Origin: Candidatus Magasanikiibacteriota bacterium | GTDB taxonomy: Bacteria; Patescibacteriota; Patescibacteriia; Magasanikbacterales; UBA922 | Assembly: GCA_018650085.1 (NCBI GenBank) | Contig: JABIGQ010000028.1 | Coordinates: 1 to 32,202 of the forward strand | Reading direction: 5' to 3' | Length of the DNA stretch: 32,202 nt | Part shown: positions 17,218 to 26,928 of the stretch, piece by piece | Position numbering within the stretch: the first letter of the stretch is position 1 | Layout: every line of letters starts with the position of its first letter | Translations under genes and position numbers: made by a program | Notes under the pieces: generated by a model | The model's input: the letters and a program-made list of their open reading frames with translations, nothing else | Databases searched by the model: none | What the model was told of the DNA's origin: nothing

Positions 17218-18042
17218 CTAGAAGTGTACTTGGTTAGCAGGAATGTAGAGAAGAGCGCCTGGGTTTCCTCCCCAAGGGCCGTTCATATCTGGTCCATATT
17301 TGGTGATAATCAGTGCTCCATTTGAAAGTTTACAGAAACCAGAGCCCCATACATCTTTTTGTTGCATGATAGATTGGTTGTCTGATAGTGATAGAATTCC
17401 ACAGTTTGTAGAATTTCCTCTGTGCAAAAGGTATACCTTTTGTTGATGATTAATCCATAAGCCGTGGAGTGTGCCTACATTTGCAGGAACATGAGCTATT
17501 AAGGCTTTTCCTTTTGTAGAATGATAGCTCATTACTTGCATTTCTTTTTTAGATCGTGATCCCTCTAGTGTATAAAGGTAATCTTTTTCGATCTGCCATG
17601 AGAAAAGGCAATGGTCTTTATTTTGTGTAGTCATCGATGGATGTGCTACATGATTATATTGCCAGTTGCCATTATCTCTTGGTGAAATAACATGGATTTT
17701 AGGATGTGAATTCCTCGTATAGAGTATATCATTTCCTTTAAATCCTACACCATCTAGCCCGTTTCGTGCTTTGGTTTGATCAAAATCGGGGAATAGACGG
17801 TATTGTGCTCCACTAGCACCAGAAATAAAAGTAGTTTCCAGAACAAGCATATCATTTTGTAGGGAAGTTTTGATCAACATGATTCTGCTACCGAAGTAGT
17901 CAGCTATAGCAATTTGATCTCCATCTTCAGTATATTGGACAGCAATTCCCATCGGTTGAAACGGTAGGGGAATGTTTTGACGTGTTTTTGCTGGTATGGT
18001 GACCAGGCCACCACTAAAATGTGTGTTAAATCTGGTATCCAT
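17218..18042 (-). CDS. Beta-propeller/NHL-like protein of unknown function
   Basis: Repeated short beta motifs (MGIAVQYTEDGDQIAIADYFGSRIMLIKTSL...; LHGLWINHQQKVYLLHRG); ATG at 18042 has SD-like AAGGTG; ORF-track TTG start at 18120 coincides with a -35 box. Confidence 0.6.
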   Translation of the reverse strand: MDTRFNTHFSGGLVTIPAKTRQNIPLPFQPMGIAVQYTEDGDQIAIADYFGSRIMLIKTSLQNDMLVLETTFISGASGAQYRLFPDFDQTKARNGLDGVGFKGNDILYTRNSHPKIHVISPRDNGNWQYNHVAHPSMTTQNKDHCLFSWQIEKDYLYTLEGSRSKKEMQVMSYHSTKGKALIAHVPANVGTLHGLWINHQQKVYLLHRGNSTNCGILSLSDNQSIMQQKDVWGSGFCKLSNGALIITKYGPDMNGPWGGNPGALLYIPANQVHF

Positions 18043-18091
18043 GTTGTGCACCTTTTTGTAGTTTATTCCATAAACTATGGAATTTACTAAT

Positions 18092-18155
18092 ATTAGACAA
18101 TAAAAAAACAATTTTGTCAATGGTTATTGACTTTGTCGGAGCTATTTAGTACAAT
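18092..18155. promoter_or_regulatory. Divergent sigma-70-type promoter pair
   Basis: Minus TTGACA (18120-18115) N17 TCTAAT; plus TTGACT (18127-18132) N17 TACAAT (18150-18155); dyad GTCAAT-GGTT-ATTGAC (18116-18131) between them. Confidence 0.7.
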
Positions 18156-18188
18156 ATGTATGTAATTTATTAGCTAAATCAAGCATAT

Positions 18189-18920
18189 ATGGCATATATA
18201 ATTTCTGAATTACATGGGCAATATGGGGGAAAAATTGCAGTAGCAGAACAAATGATTTTACAATCTAAGTTTGGAGGAGCCGATGCTGTAAAAGTGCAAT
18301 TGTATAGTGAAGATTTTGATAAGAATAGCATGGATGGAGATAGCCCAGGTGATTTTTTGAGTTTGACATTTGAAGAATTGAAGTCTTTAAAAGAATATGC
18401 TGATATGCTTCATATTGATTTTTTTGCTTCATTTTTTGATGAGGAGAGAATGCAATGGTGTATAGATTTAGATCTTCCATATTTAAAAATTGCAAATTGG
18501 ATTTCAAGAGAAAAACCTGAATTAGTTGAAAAATCGATTGCTACTGGAAAAAAAGTAATTATATCTCTTAATAATGAACAGGCTAAAAAGGGGAAACCAT
18601 ATGAAGCAGAAAATGTAATTTATTTATATACGGAACCATTATATCCGGGACGTTTGGAAGATATGCATATACCTAATTTCGTAGATTCTTGGTTTTCAGG
18701 GTATAGCGATCATACTATTGGTAATACGGCTGCAACATATGCATTGGCACGTGGTGCTAAAATCTTAGAAAAGCATTTTACTGTTGGAAAAAGTTGGCAA
18801 AAAACAAAAGAAGGAGGACATGCATGTAGTATGGATGTAGATGATTTACGTCAATTGCATGAGTTTGCTAGAGGATTTAGTATTTTAGAATATAAAAAAG
18901 TATTTCAATATGAAAGTTAG
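18189..18920 (+). CDS. NeuB-like sialic/nonulosonic acid synthase TIM-barrel domain protein, lacking the SAF domain
   Basis: AYIISELHGQYGGKIAVAEQMILQSKFGGADAVKVQLY; SGYSDHTIGNTAATYALARGAKILEKHFTVG; ends at 243 aa. Confidence 0.85.
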   Translation: MAYIISELHGQYGGKIAVAEQMILQSKFGGADAVKVQLYSEDFDKNSMDGDSPGDFLSLTFEELKSLKEYADMLHIDFFASFFDEERMQWCIDLDLPYLKIANWISREKPELVEKSIATGKKVIISLNNEQAKKGKPYEAENVIYLYTEPLYPGRLEDMHIPNFVDSWFSGYSDHTIGNTAATYALARGAKILEKHFTVGKSWQKTKEGGHACSMDVDDLRQLHEFARGFSILEYKKVFQYES

Positions 18921-19560
18921 TATTATTGTGACAGCCTATAATTATGGGCAATTTATCGAAAGATGTTTACGTAGTTTATTAGATCAAAATTTTGATTCTA
19001 AAAAGTATGAAGTTATTGTAGTAGATGATGCTTCACAAGATAATACATTGGATATTTTACAAAAATATATAGATAAGTATGATAATTTACGTGTAATCGC
19101 AAATAAAGAAAATGTTGGTGTTGCAGAATCAAGTAATAGGGGAATCCGAGAAAGTCTTGGGCAGTTTGTAGTGCGTGTGGACGCTGATGATTATGTAAAT
19201 GGTAATTTCATTTTATTTTTATCTGCATATCTAGAAGCAAATAATGCACTTTTAGGTGTTGCTTGTGATTATGTAAAAGTATCTAATGACGAAAGTTCTG
19301 TAGAACGATTTTATGCAACCGAGGAACCCATTTCCTGTGGAATCATGTATCGTAAAGATCTATTGGTAGAAGGAGGGTTATATAATAGTGATTTTCGTCA
19401 TTGTGAAGAAAAAGAATTGCGTGCTCGTTTGGGGAATAAATATCATATTGATAATTTAAAGATACCTTTATATAGATACAGAATTCATGGAGAAAATAAA
19501 ACAACTAATGTAGAGGAACTTAAGGAATTTGATAAAAAAATAAAAGAACTTTATTCTTAG
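18910..19560 (+). CDS. Glycosyltransferase family 2
   Basis: VSIIVTAYNYGQFIERCLRSLLDQNFDSKKYEVIVVDDASQDNTLDI...FVVRVDADDYV. Confidence 0.93.
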   Translation: MKVSIIVTAYNYGQFIERCLRSLLDQNFDSKKYEVIVVDDASQDNTLDILQKYIDKYDNLRVIANKENVGVAESSNRGIRESLGQFVVRVDADDYVNGNFILFLSAYLEANNALLGVACDYVKVSNDESSVERFYATEEPISCGIMYRKDLLVEGGLYNSDFRHCEEKELRARLGNKYHIDNLKIPLYRYRIHGENKTTNVEELKEFDKKIKELYS

Positions 19561-19565
19561 ATTAT

Positions 19566-20144
19566 ATGCATAAAGATAAACATATTATTGCCGTTATTCC
19601 TGCGCGTGGTGGCTCAAAACGATTAAAATATAAAAATATTTATCAAGTATTGGGGAAACCTATGCTTGCGTGGGCAATAGATGCCTGTAAAGGATCTCAA
19701 CATATTGATGAAATTTATGTTTCAAGTGAGGATATAAAGATTTTGACTGTTGCGGAGACACATGGGGCAAAATTAATTAAACGTCCCTCTGAATTATCTG
19801 AGGATCATGTATTTAAAATGGTCCCAATTCGTCATGCTGTGCAGGATATATTAGATAATCCACAAGAAAAGAACCCGGATGTTGTTATAATTGTTCAAGC
19901 AAATTCACCAGAAATAAAAACAAATGATTTGGATGGAGCAATACAGAAACTATTTGAACATAATCGTCAAGAAATTTTTTCAGTTGATAATAATTTAAAT
20001 CAAAATGCTTCATTTCGTGTTATAACACGAGAAGGTGTTTTTCAAAAAGAATTGAGTACAAACTGTGGTGTGTATATAACAAATGAGTATGATGTACATA
20101 CAAAAGAAGATGTAGAAGAAGTTGAAAAACGTATAAAAAAATAA
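19566..20144 (+). CDS. Acylneuraminate cytidylyltransferase-like (NeuA-type) nucleotidyltransferase
   Basis: IIAVIPARGGSKRLKYKNIYQVLGKPMLAWAIDACKGSQHIDEIYVSSEDIKI. Confidence 0.85.
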   Translation: MHKDKHIIAVIPARGGSKRLKYKNIYQVLGKPMLAWAIDACKGSQHIDEIYVSSEDIKILTVAETHGAKLIKRPSELSEDHVFKMVPIRHAVQDILDNPQEKNPDVVIIVQANSPEIKTNDLDGAIQKLFEHNRQEIFSVDNNLNQNASFRVITREGVFQKELSTNCGVYITNEYDVHTKEDVEEVEKRIKK

Positions 20145-20147
20145 TTT

Positions 20148-21890
20148 ATGTGTGGTATTGCTGGAATTATTTCTTCACAATCGATTTTATCAAATCAAGT
20201 TCCAAAGATGATTGCTTCAATGAAGCATCGTGGGCCAGATGATGAAGGTTTCCATCATAATAAACAGATTAGTATTGGTCAAAGTCGACTGTCTATTATT
20301 GATTTATCTGGGGGACACCAACCAATGTATAGTGATGATAATACATTGGTTCTTGCTTTTAATGGAGAAATTTATAATTATGTAGAATTACGAGTAGATT
20401 TGATAAAAAAGGGATATATATTTAATACACAAAGTGATTCAGAAGTATTAATTCATTTATATAAAGAGTACGGAAAAGACATGCTCGATTTATTAAATGG
20501 TATGTTCGTTTTTTCCATTATAGATTATAATAAAGAAGAAGTGTTTTTTGCACGTGATAGAATAGGCATTAAGCCGCTTTATTATTTTTGGAAAGATGGT
20601 ATGTTTGCATTTGCTTCAGAAATACAGGGGTTAACGTCTATTTTTGAAATTAAAAAAAATCTTACTATTAATATGGATGCTGTCTGGCATTATTTTAGTT
20701 TATTATATATTCCGCAGCCTCTTACTATCTATAATGAACTTCATGTATTCCCCGCAGGGAATTATGCTACCGTTTCTTTTGGAGCAAAAAATATTTCTAT
20801 AGTTGAATATTGGCGTCCTGTTATTAATGAAAAAAAATATAATAGCATTGAAGAATGTGCAGATAAATTGCAAGCATTAATATACGATGCTGTAAAGTTA
20901 CGTATGCGTAGTGATGTCCCATACGGCGCATATTTATCTGGTGGAGTTGATTCAACAATGATTGTGGCTAATATGACTAACTGTTCTTCTGATTTATTGA
21001 AAACATTTACAGCAAGGGTACATGATAGTGATTTAGATGAACATGAATATGCACTTGAAGCCTCAAAAAAATTTGGGACAATACATACTATTATAGATGT
21101 TCATGATATAGATTTTGATACCATGGCTCACCTTATTTCTTTTTTCGGGCAACCATTTGCAGATTCATCTATATTTCCTACATATCTTATTTCTAAAAAA
21201 ATTAGAGGATATGTCACTGTTGTACTTGGTGGAGATGGTGGAGATGAGTTATTTTCAGGATATGATAAATATTCAGCGTTATTAGAAGATGACTCTGACG
21301 TGACTGTAAAAAAATCATTTATCAATCGCGTTCCTGATGAAATAAAAGAACAATTATTTACTAAAAAATTTTTAGCAAAGAAAAAAAAAGATACTTATAG
21401 TTTTTTATGTTCTCATACACATAATCAAAATTATAAGGGGCATGATTTAATGCGTTTTTTAGATGTTGAATATTTTCTTAAATCTGATATTTTAGAAAAA
21501 GTAGATCATATGAGTATGGCGAATTCATTAGAAGCACGCGTTCCTTTGTTGGACCATCGTATTATCGAGTTTGCTTTAGGTATCCCTAATAAATTTTTAG
21601 TATCTAAAACAAGAAATAAAGTATTATTGAAACATCTTTTAGAGAGGCAGATGTCTAAAGAATTTGTTAATCGTCAAAAAATCGGGTTTATGTTGCCTAT
21701 TGCCTCATGGTTACGTGATTTTTCAGATAATATTCTTGATTTACCATGTGTTTCTGAATTAGAACATGTCTTTGATAAAGAAGCATTAAGTAATATGATT
21801 AGAGACTATAAGCAAGGTGATGATAAGTATGGGAATATATTATTTGCTTATATTGTTTTTTGTTATTGGACATCTTTACATACTTTTTAG
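20148..21890 (+). CDS. asnB: Asparagine synthase (glutamine-hydrolysing)-like amidotransferase
   Basis: MCGIAGI N-terminal nucleophile; MKHRGPDDEGFHH; PYGAYLSGGVDSTMIVANM; GGDGGDELFSGYDKY. Confidence 0.93.
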   Translation: MCGIAGIISSQSILSNQVPKMIASMKHRGPDDEGFHHNKQISIGQSRLSIIDLSGGHQPMYSDDNTLVLAFNGEIYNYVELRVDLIKKGYIFNTQSDSEVLIHLYKEYGKDMLDLLNGMFVFSIIDYNKEEVFFARDRIGIKPLYYFWKDGMFAFASEIQGLTSIFEIKKNLTINMDAVWHYFSLLYIPQPLTIYNELHVFPAGNYATVSFGAKNISIVEYWRPVINEKKYNSIEECADKLQALIYDAVKLRMRSDVPYGAYLSGGVDSTMIVANMTNCSSDLLKTFTARVHDSDLDEHEYALEASKKFGTIHTIIDVHDIDFDTMAHLISFFGQPFADSSIFPTYLISKKIRGYVTVVLGGDGGDELFSGYDKYSALLEDDSDVTVKKSFINRVPDEIKEQLFTKKFLAKKKKDTYSFLCSHTHNQNYKGHDLMRFLDVEYFLKSDILEKVDHMSMANSLEARVPLLDHRIIEFALGIPNKFLVSKTRNKVLLKHLLERQMSKEFVNRQKIGFMLPIASWLRDFSDNILDLPCVSELEHVFDKEALSNMIRDYKQGDDKYGNILFAYIVFCYWTSLHTF

Positions 21891-21897
21891 TTATTAT

Positions 21898-23691
21898 ATG
21901 ATTTTTGATAAAGAAAAAATAAATTATTTTAAAAAAGCATTTTTATACTTAAAGAAATATAGCAAATTGTCTTTTTTAGTTATTATATTTGCAATACTCA
22001 GTTCTTTTTTTGAAGGATTTGGTATTGGTACTATTATTCCATTATTTCAGTGGTTAATGGATCCATCAAGTCTTGATTTTTCTTCAATCCCATATGGAGA
22101 AGCTATTGAACTATTTTTATCTCAGTATGAACAAAGTACTGTATTAATAAGTTTGGTAGTTTTTATATTTAGTATGAATACTTTGAAAAATATTTTTACT
22201 TATTTAAATACTATTATAGTTAATAAAATATCTAATTATATCAAACGTGATTTGCAGGTAGATTTATTTAGTGCGATTACCAAATCGGGTTTGTCTTTTT
22301 TTCAGTCAATGCGCTCGGGGCATCTTATTGGAAGTATTTCTATTTACGCGGATAATGTGTCTCATTTTATTTTTTCTTTATTAAATTTCATTATTGTATC
22401 TTCTCGTATTGTTATTTATATAGCATTATTGTTATTGATTTCATGGCATTTTACTATTTTTGTGGGTATTGTTGGGATATGTATATTACCAGTTATTCGT
22501 TTGGTACTTGTGCGTATTCGTAGGATTGGTTTTCGCATTGCGGAACATGTTTCAGGTATTCATTCACGAATGAGTGAGATGTTTACAAATATCACACTTA
22601 TGAAGATTTTTGGTACTGAAGAATTAGAAACAAAAAAATTTGCAGAAGAAAGTCATAATTTAGCTCATAATTATTATATGGGTTCAGTGTATTCTAATAT
22701 ATTAAATCCTTTTTCAGAGATTGTTGTTATGGGGCTATTGTTATTGATTGGAGTTTTTCTATTTTTATATGGAGGCGCAACACAAAAAATGCTTGTTCCA
22801 GCTATTATTGCATATATTTATGTATTTTCTCGTTTATACACACAAATAAATAATTTCATACGTTTATTATCGACCGTTTATGCATATATTGAACCATTTA
22901 AAAAATATGAGAATTTGTTAAAGCAAGCAAAAAATGGTAAAATAATTTTTGGGGATAAAAAAATAAATAAATTTTCTAAAGGAATTGAATTTGAACATGT
23001 TTCATTTGCATATGGTGAAAGAACTGTATTACAAAATTTATCCTTATCTATAAAGAAAGGAAATTTTGTTGCATTTGTAGGTGCCACGGGTACTGGGAAA
23101 AGTACAATTGCCCATCTTATTTCAGGTCTATATGTTGTCAATGAGGGTAAAATTAGTATAGATGGAGAAAATATAAATGATATAGATGTATATGATTGGA
23201 GAAAGCATATAGGGTATGTTTCTCAAGATATAATGCTTTTTAATGATTCAATAAAAAATAATATTGCCTATGGCGTTTCTGATGTATCTTCTAAGGAGAT
23301 AGTAAATGCAGCAAAAGCGGCTAATATTCATGAATTTATCAGAACTTTACCAGAAGGTTATGATACAAATTTGGGTGAAAGGGGAGTTCGATTATCTGGT
23401 GGTCAAAGACAGCGTATTGCTATTGCACGTGCATTAGTTCGTAAACCAGATATATTAATTTTAGATGAAGCTACAAGTTCTTTAGATGTGAAAGTAGAGA
23501 AACAAATACAAGAAGAGTTGCGTGAATTATTTAAAGGGAAAACAATTATTGCTATTGCCCATCGTTTGTCTACTATTGTGGATGCTGATAATATTTTTGT
23601 ATTACATAATGGAACTATTTTAGAATCAGGAACACATGAAAAATTAATTAAACAAAAAGGTTTTTATACTCAATTATATAATTTACAATAA
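21898..23691 (+). CDS. ABC transporter, fused TMD-NBD (MsbA/PglK-like exporter)
   Basis: Walker A GATGTGKST, signature VRLSGGQRQRIAIARALVRKPDILILDEATSSLD, N-terminal TM domain; start 21898 rather than 21817. Confidence 0.93.
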   Translation: MIFDKEKINYFKKAFLYLKKYSKLSFLVIIFAILSSFFEGFGIGTIIPLFQWLMDPSSLDFSSIPYGEAIELFLSQYEQSTVLISLVVFIFSMNTLKNIFTYLNTIIVNKISNYIKRDLQVDLFSAITKSGLSFFQSMRSGHLIGSISIYADNVSHFIFSLLNFIIVSSRIVIYIALLLLISWHFTIFVGIVGICILPVIRLVLVRIRRIGFRIAEHVSGIHSRMSEMFTNITLMKIFGTEELETKKFAEESHNLAHNYYMGSVYSNILNPFSEIVVMGLLLLIGVFLFLYGGATQKMLVPAIIAYIYVFSRLYTQINNFIRLLSTVYAYIEPFKKYENLLKQAKNGKIIFGDKKINKFSKGIEFEHVSFAYGERTVLQNLSLSIKKGNFVAFVGATGTGKSTIAHLISGLYVVNEGKISIDGENINDIDVYDWRKHIGYVSQDIMLFNDSIKNNIAYGVSDVSSKEIVNAAKAANIHEFIRTLPEGYDTNLGERGVRLSGGQRQRIAIARALVRKPDILILDEATSSLDVKVEKQIQEELRELFKGKTIIAIAHRLSTIVDADNIFVLHNGTILESGTHEKLIKQKGFYTQLYNLQ

Positions 23692-23692
23692 T

Positions 23693-24583
23693 ATGGGAAA
23701 TCAATATGAGGGCATTGTCATCGATATAAATAAAAAACATGATGATATTAATAAAAGTAATGTTATGAGTAAGTCTTCTCATACAAATAATTTTTTTGTG
23801 AGTAGTTTTTATAAAATTTTGTTTTATTTTGGTTGGTATCAACGTCTTGTAGATAGTGGGTTTATACGTGGGTGGTTCCATGAATTTCAGGAGTATTGGG
23901 TATATTCTTTAGGCGGAAGACCTATAAGGTTACATGATTTTTTCTTTTTATACTCTTGGTATCGAGTTGAGTATCAAAATGTTGAATTAGATGATGAAGA
24001 AGATAAAGTGAAATTTTTATATTCATGGCAAAAACCAGAGAATATTTATTCTGTTTTTGGTGCTGTATATAGATATGCATTATCTCCATTTCAATATTTT
24101 GTATATAGAAAATATTTAAAGAAAGGTACTCGTATATTAGAATATGGTTGTGGTGTTGCCCCAATTATTTCTAGTCTTATAAATGATAAAAATGTTGATT
24201 TTGATTTTACTATTGCAGATATTCCACAATTTACATTTCATTATGCAAAATGGCGTTTAAAACAATTTGGAGTAAATATAATTGATATAGATCCAAATAT
24301 ATTACCAAAATTCCCACATTCATATGATACTATATTTTTATCAGAAGTATTAGAGCATTTACCAAATCCAGATGAAGTTATACAGCATTTGACAAAGCAT
24401 CTTGTTTCTGGTGGGCATCTTATATTTGACTATCTTATTTCAGATTGTGATGGTTTAGATACAAAAGGTGGTTTTTTTGAGCGTAAACAAGTATTAGAAC
24501 ATATAGAAAAGCATTATGATATCGTAATGGGGAAAGTAGATTATGATAATCATATGGGAAGAACAATAGCAAGGAAAAAATAA
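23693..24583 (+). CDS. SAM-dependent methyltransferase
   Basis: RILEYGCGVAPIISSLINDKNVDFDFTIADIPQFTFHYAKWRLKQFG...IFLSEVLEHLPNPDEVIQHLTKHL. Confidence 0.85.
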   Translation: MGNQYEGIVIDINKKHDDINKSNVMSKSSHTNNFFVSSFYKILFYFGWYQRLVDSGFIRGWFHEFQEYWVYSLGGRPIRLHDFFFLYSWYRVEYQNVELDDEEDKVKFLYSWQKPENIYSVFGAVYRYALSPFQYFVYRKYLKKGTRILEYGCGVAPIISSLINDKNVDFDFTIADIPQFTFHYAKWRLKQFGVNIIDIDPNILPKFPHSYDTIFLSEVLEHLPNPDEVIQHLTKHLVSGGHLIFDYLISDCDGLDTKGGFFERKQVLEHIEKHYDIVMGKVDYDNHMGRTIARKK

Positions 24584-24586
24584 TTT

Positions 24587-25558
24587 ATGAAGGTATATAT
24601 ATTAGATACAATTAAGAAAGGTGCTTGGGGGGGCGGTAATCAGTTTTTACGAGCATTGCGTAATATATATATGCAAAAAGGGGTATATACAGAAGATATA
24701 GAAAATGCTGATCTTATTATTTATAATAGTTATCAATCACTTACTGAAGTAGTGAGGTATAGAAAGAAATATCCTAATAAATTTTTTGTACATAGATTGG
24801 GCCCAGTTTTTTCATATCATCGTGGACAAAAGTGGAAATTAATTGATAAATTACTTGTTTTTTTTGCTAATCATATAGCAGATGCTGTTGTATTTCAATC
24901 TGAATGGACAAAAAAAGAATATATAAAATTGGGGTTCAATTTAGATATACCTTATAGTGTTATATATAATGCAGTGGATAATAAAATTTTTTTTAGTGGG
25001 AATAATAAAATTTTTAATAAAAAAAAGATACGATTAATCGGCACAAGTTGGTCAAAAAATAGACAAAAAGGATTTGAGTACTATAAATACTTAGATAAGA
25101 ATTTAGATTGGGATAGATATGAAATGACATTTGTAGGGAATAGCCCTTTTCTTTTTTCTTCTATAAATCATATATCACCAGTATCCTCTAAAGAATTAGC
25201 TTATATTTTAAAATCACATGATATATTTATTGCACCTATGTCTAAAGATGCTTGCTCAAATTCAATATTAGAAGCATTATCTTGTGGTCTACCGGTGGTT
25301 GCTTTAGATAGTGGGGCAAATAGAGAGTTAGTGAAAGAATCAGAAATGTTATTTTCTGATAAAGAAGATTTTTTAAGGGTAATCACACATGTTGTAAATA
25401 ATTATAATAGAATCCAGAGAAATATAGTAGTTCCTAATATATTGGGTGTATCAACGGCGTATTTAGATGTAATAAAAAAGAAAAAACAGGTATCATTTAT
25501 TTTGCTTATGTTAATGTCTGGTATTTTAGTAATATTATCATTTAAATCTAAAAAATAA
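24587..25558 (+). CDS. Glycosyltransferase family 4
   Basis: TIKKGAWGGGNQFLRAL; VVFQSEWTKKEYIKLG...YNAVDNKIF; IFIAPMSKDACSNSILEALSCGLPVVALDSGANREL. Confidence 0.88.
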   Translation: MKVYILDTIKKGAWGGGNQFLRALRNIYMQKGVYTEDIENADLIIYNSYQSLTEVVRYRKKYPNKFFVHRLGPVFSYHRGQKWKLIDKLLVFFANHIADAVVFQSEWTKKEYIKLGFNLDIPYSVIYNAVDNKIFFSGNNKIFNKKKIRLIGTSWSKNRQKGFEYYKYLDKNLDWDRYEMTFVGNSPFLFSSINHISPVSSKELAYILKSHDIFIAPMSKDACSNSILEALSCGLPVVALDSGANRELVKESEMLFSDKEDFLRVITHVVNNYNRIQRNIVVPNILGVSTAYLDVIKKKKQVSFILLMLMSGILVILSFKSKK

Positions 25559-25560
25559 TT

Positions 25561-26181
25561 ATGTTGAAATATTTTAAGTATACATATCATCGATTATTAT
25601 TAGAACGATATTTAGAAAAATATTCATATCTACTTTCTAAAAATATTATAGATATAGGTGCCGCAGAAAGACGGTATGATCATTTGTTTGATGCTAAAAT
25701 AACATCTGTAGATATTGTAGTTAATAAAGAAAAAAATATTTTGTATGGTAATCTTAATGAAGGATTAAATTTTTCAAATAATTATTTTGAGGGTGTCCTT
25801 TGTATAGAGGTACTTGAATATGTTCAAGATCCTCTAAAAAATATGCAAGAGATATCAAGATTATTGAAAAAAGGGGGATATGCCTTGGTCACAGTTCCAT
25901 TTATGTATCCAGATCATAAAGATAGAGTAAGATATACACGTAAAGTTTGGGATGATATATGTAATTTATATTTTTCAGAGGTTGAAATATATAAAATAGG
26001 TAATGGGTTAACAGTAATGTGGGATATTTTACGATTAAAATTACATAGGTTTAGATTTTCTTTTATTGGAAGATTATTTATTTTTTGTTTTTATCCATGG
26101 CTTTATTTTTTTCAAGTAAGTGGTTTAGATAGAAAAGAAGATGAATTTTATTCTGGTTTATTTTTAGTATTAAAGAAATAA
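25561..26181 (+). CDS. SAM-dependent methyltransferase (methyltransferase 11-type)
   Basis: NIIDIGAAERRYDHLFDAKITSVDIV...FEGVLCIEVLEYVQDPLKNMQEISRLLKKGGYALVTVPF. Confidence 0.85.
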   Translation: MLKYFKYTYHRLLLERYLEKYSYLLSKNIIDIGAAERRYDHLFDAKITSVDIVVNKEKNILYGNLNEGLNFSNNYFEGVLCIEVLEYVQDPLKNMQEISRLLKKGGYALVTVPFMYPDHKDRVRYTRKVWDDICNLYFSEVEIYKIGNGLTVMWDILRLKLHRFRFSFIGRLFIFCFYPWLYFFQVSGLDRKEDEFYSGLFLVLKK

Positions 26182-26184
26182 AAT

Positions 26185-26928
26185 ATGATGCGTGTTCGCA
26201 TAGATGATATTGGTTCTTCAACTAAATGGTATAATCAGCATGGTAAAAAATTGTTTTGTTGGAAAGGAATTCCATATTTTTATTTTCCATTTTCAAATGT
26301 GGGTTTTTTTAAACGTATGCCACTATTTCGTAAATGGGGAGTGTATGATGAATTAACACAAAGTGAATGGGGGAAAATATTATGTATTTTTAAAAAACAT
26401 AGTATTATCCCAATTATTGCTATTACTGCAACATGGGTAGATAAAGATAATAATCTTATTCCATTTCCTGAAAAATTTCCTGGGGAAGCTTCAATACTCA
26501 AACAAGCATTTCTTTCTGGTGATATAATGATTGCAAATCATGGGCTTACTCATTGTGTTGTTGGGAAGCATTTACCAAAATTTTGGAAATCAAATAGAAA
26601 ATATCATAGGGAATTTTGGGGGTGGTTACCACAGAATTTACATGAAGAACATATAAAAGAATCTCAGAAAATATTAGAGAATTATTTTGAAAAACCAATT
26701 TCAATTTTTGTACCTCCAGGTAATATATGGAGTAAAAAAACATATAAAGTATTAAAAAAAACAAATATTACAAAAGTTATTGCTAATAGATATATGATAG
26801 ATAGTAATGAAAAAATGGAGGGGATATCATTTTTTAATGATAAAGAAGATTGGAATTTTCATGATCGTGAGTTGAAATTATATGGTGAATCATGGTTGAA
26901 TAAATTAATTAGTTTATATGGATTATAA
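26185..26928 (+). CDS. Polysaccharide deacetylase-like protein
   Basis: RVRIDDIGSSTKWY; HSIIPIIAITATWV; GDIMIANHGLTHCVV; ISIFVPPGNIWSKKTYKVLKKTNITKVIANRY. Confidence 0.75.
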   Translation: MMRVRIDDIGSSTKWYNQHGKKLFCWKGIPYFYFPFSNVGFFKRMPLFRKWGVYDELTQSEWGKILCIFKKHSIIPIIAITATWVDKDNNLIPFPEKFPGEASILKQAFLSGDIMIANHGLTHCVVGKHLPKFWKSNRKYHREFWGWLPQNLHEEHIKESQKILENYFEKPISIFVPPGNIWSKKTYKVLKKTNITKVIANRYMIDSNEKMEGISFFNDKEDWNFHDRELKLYGESWLNKLISLYGL

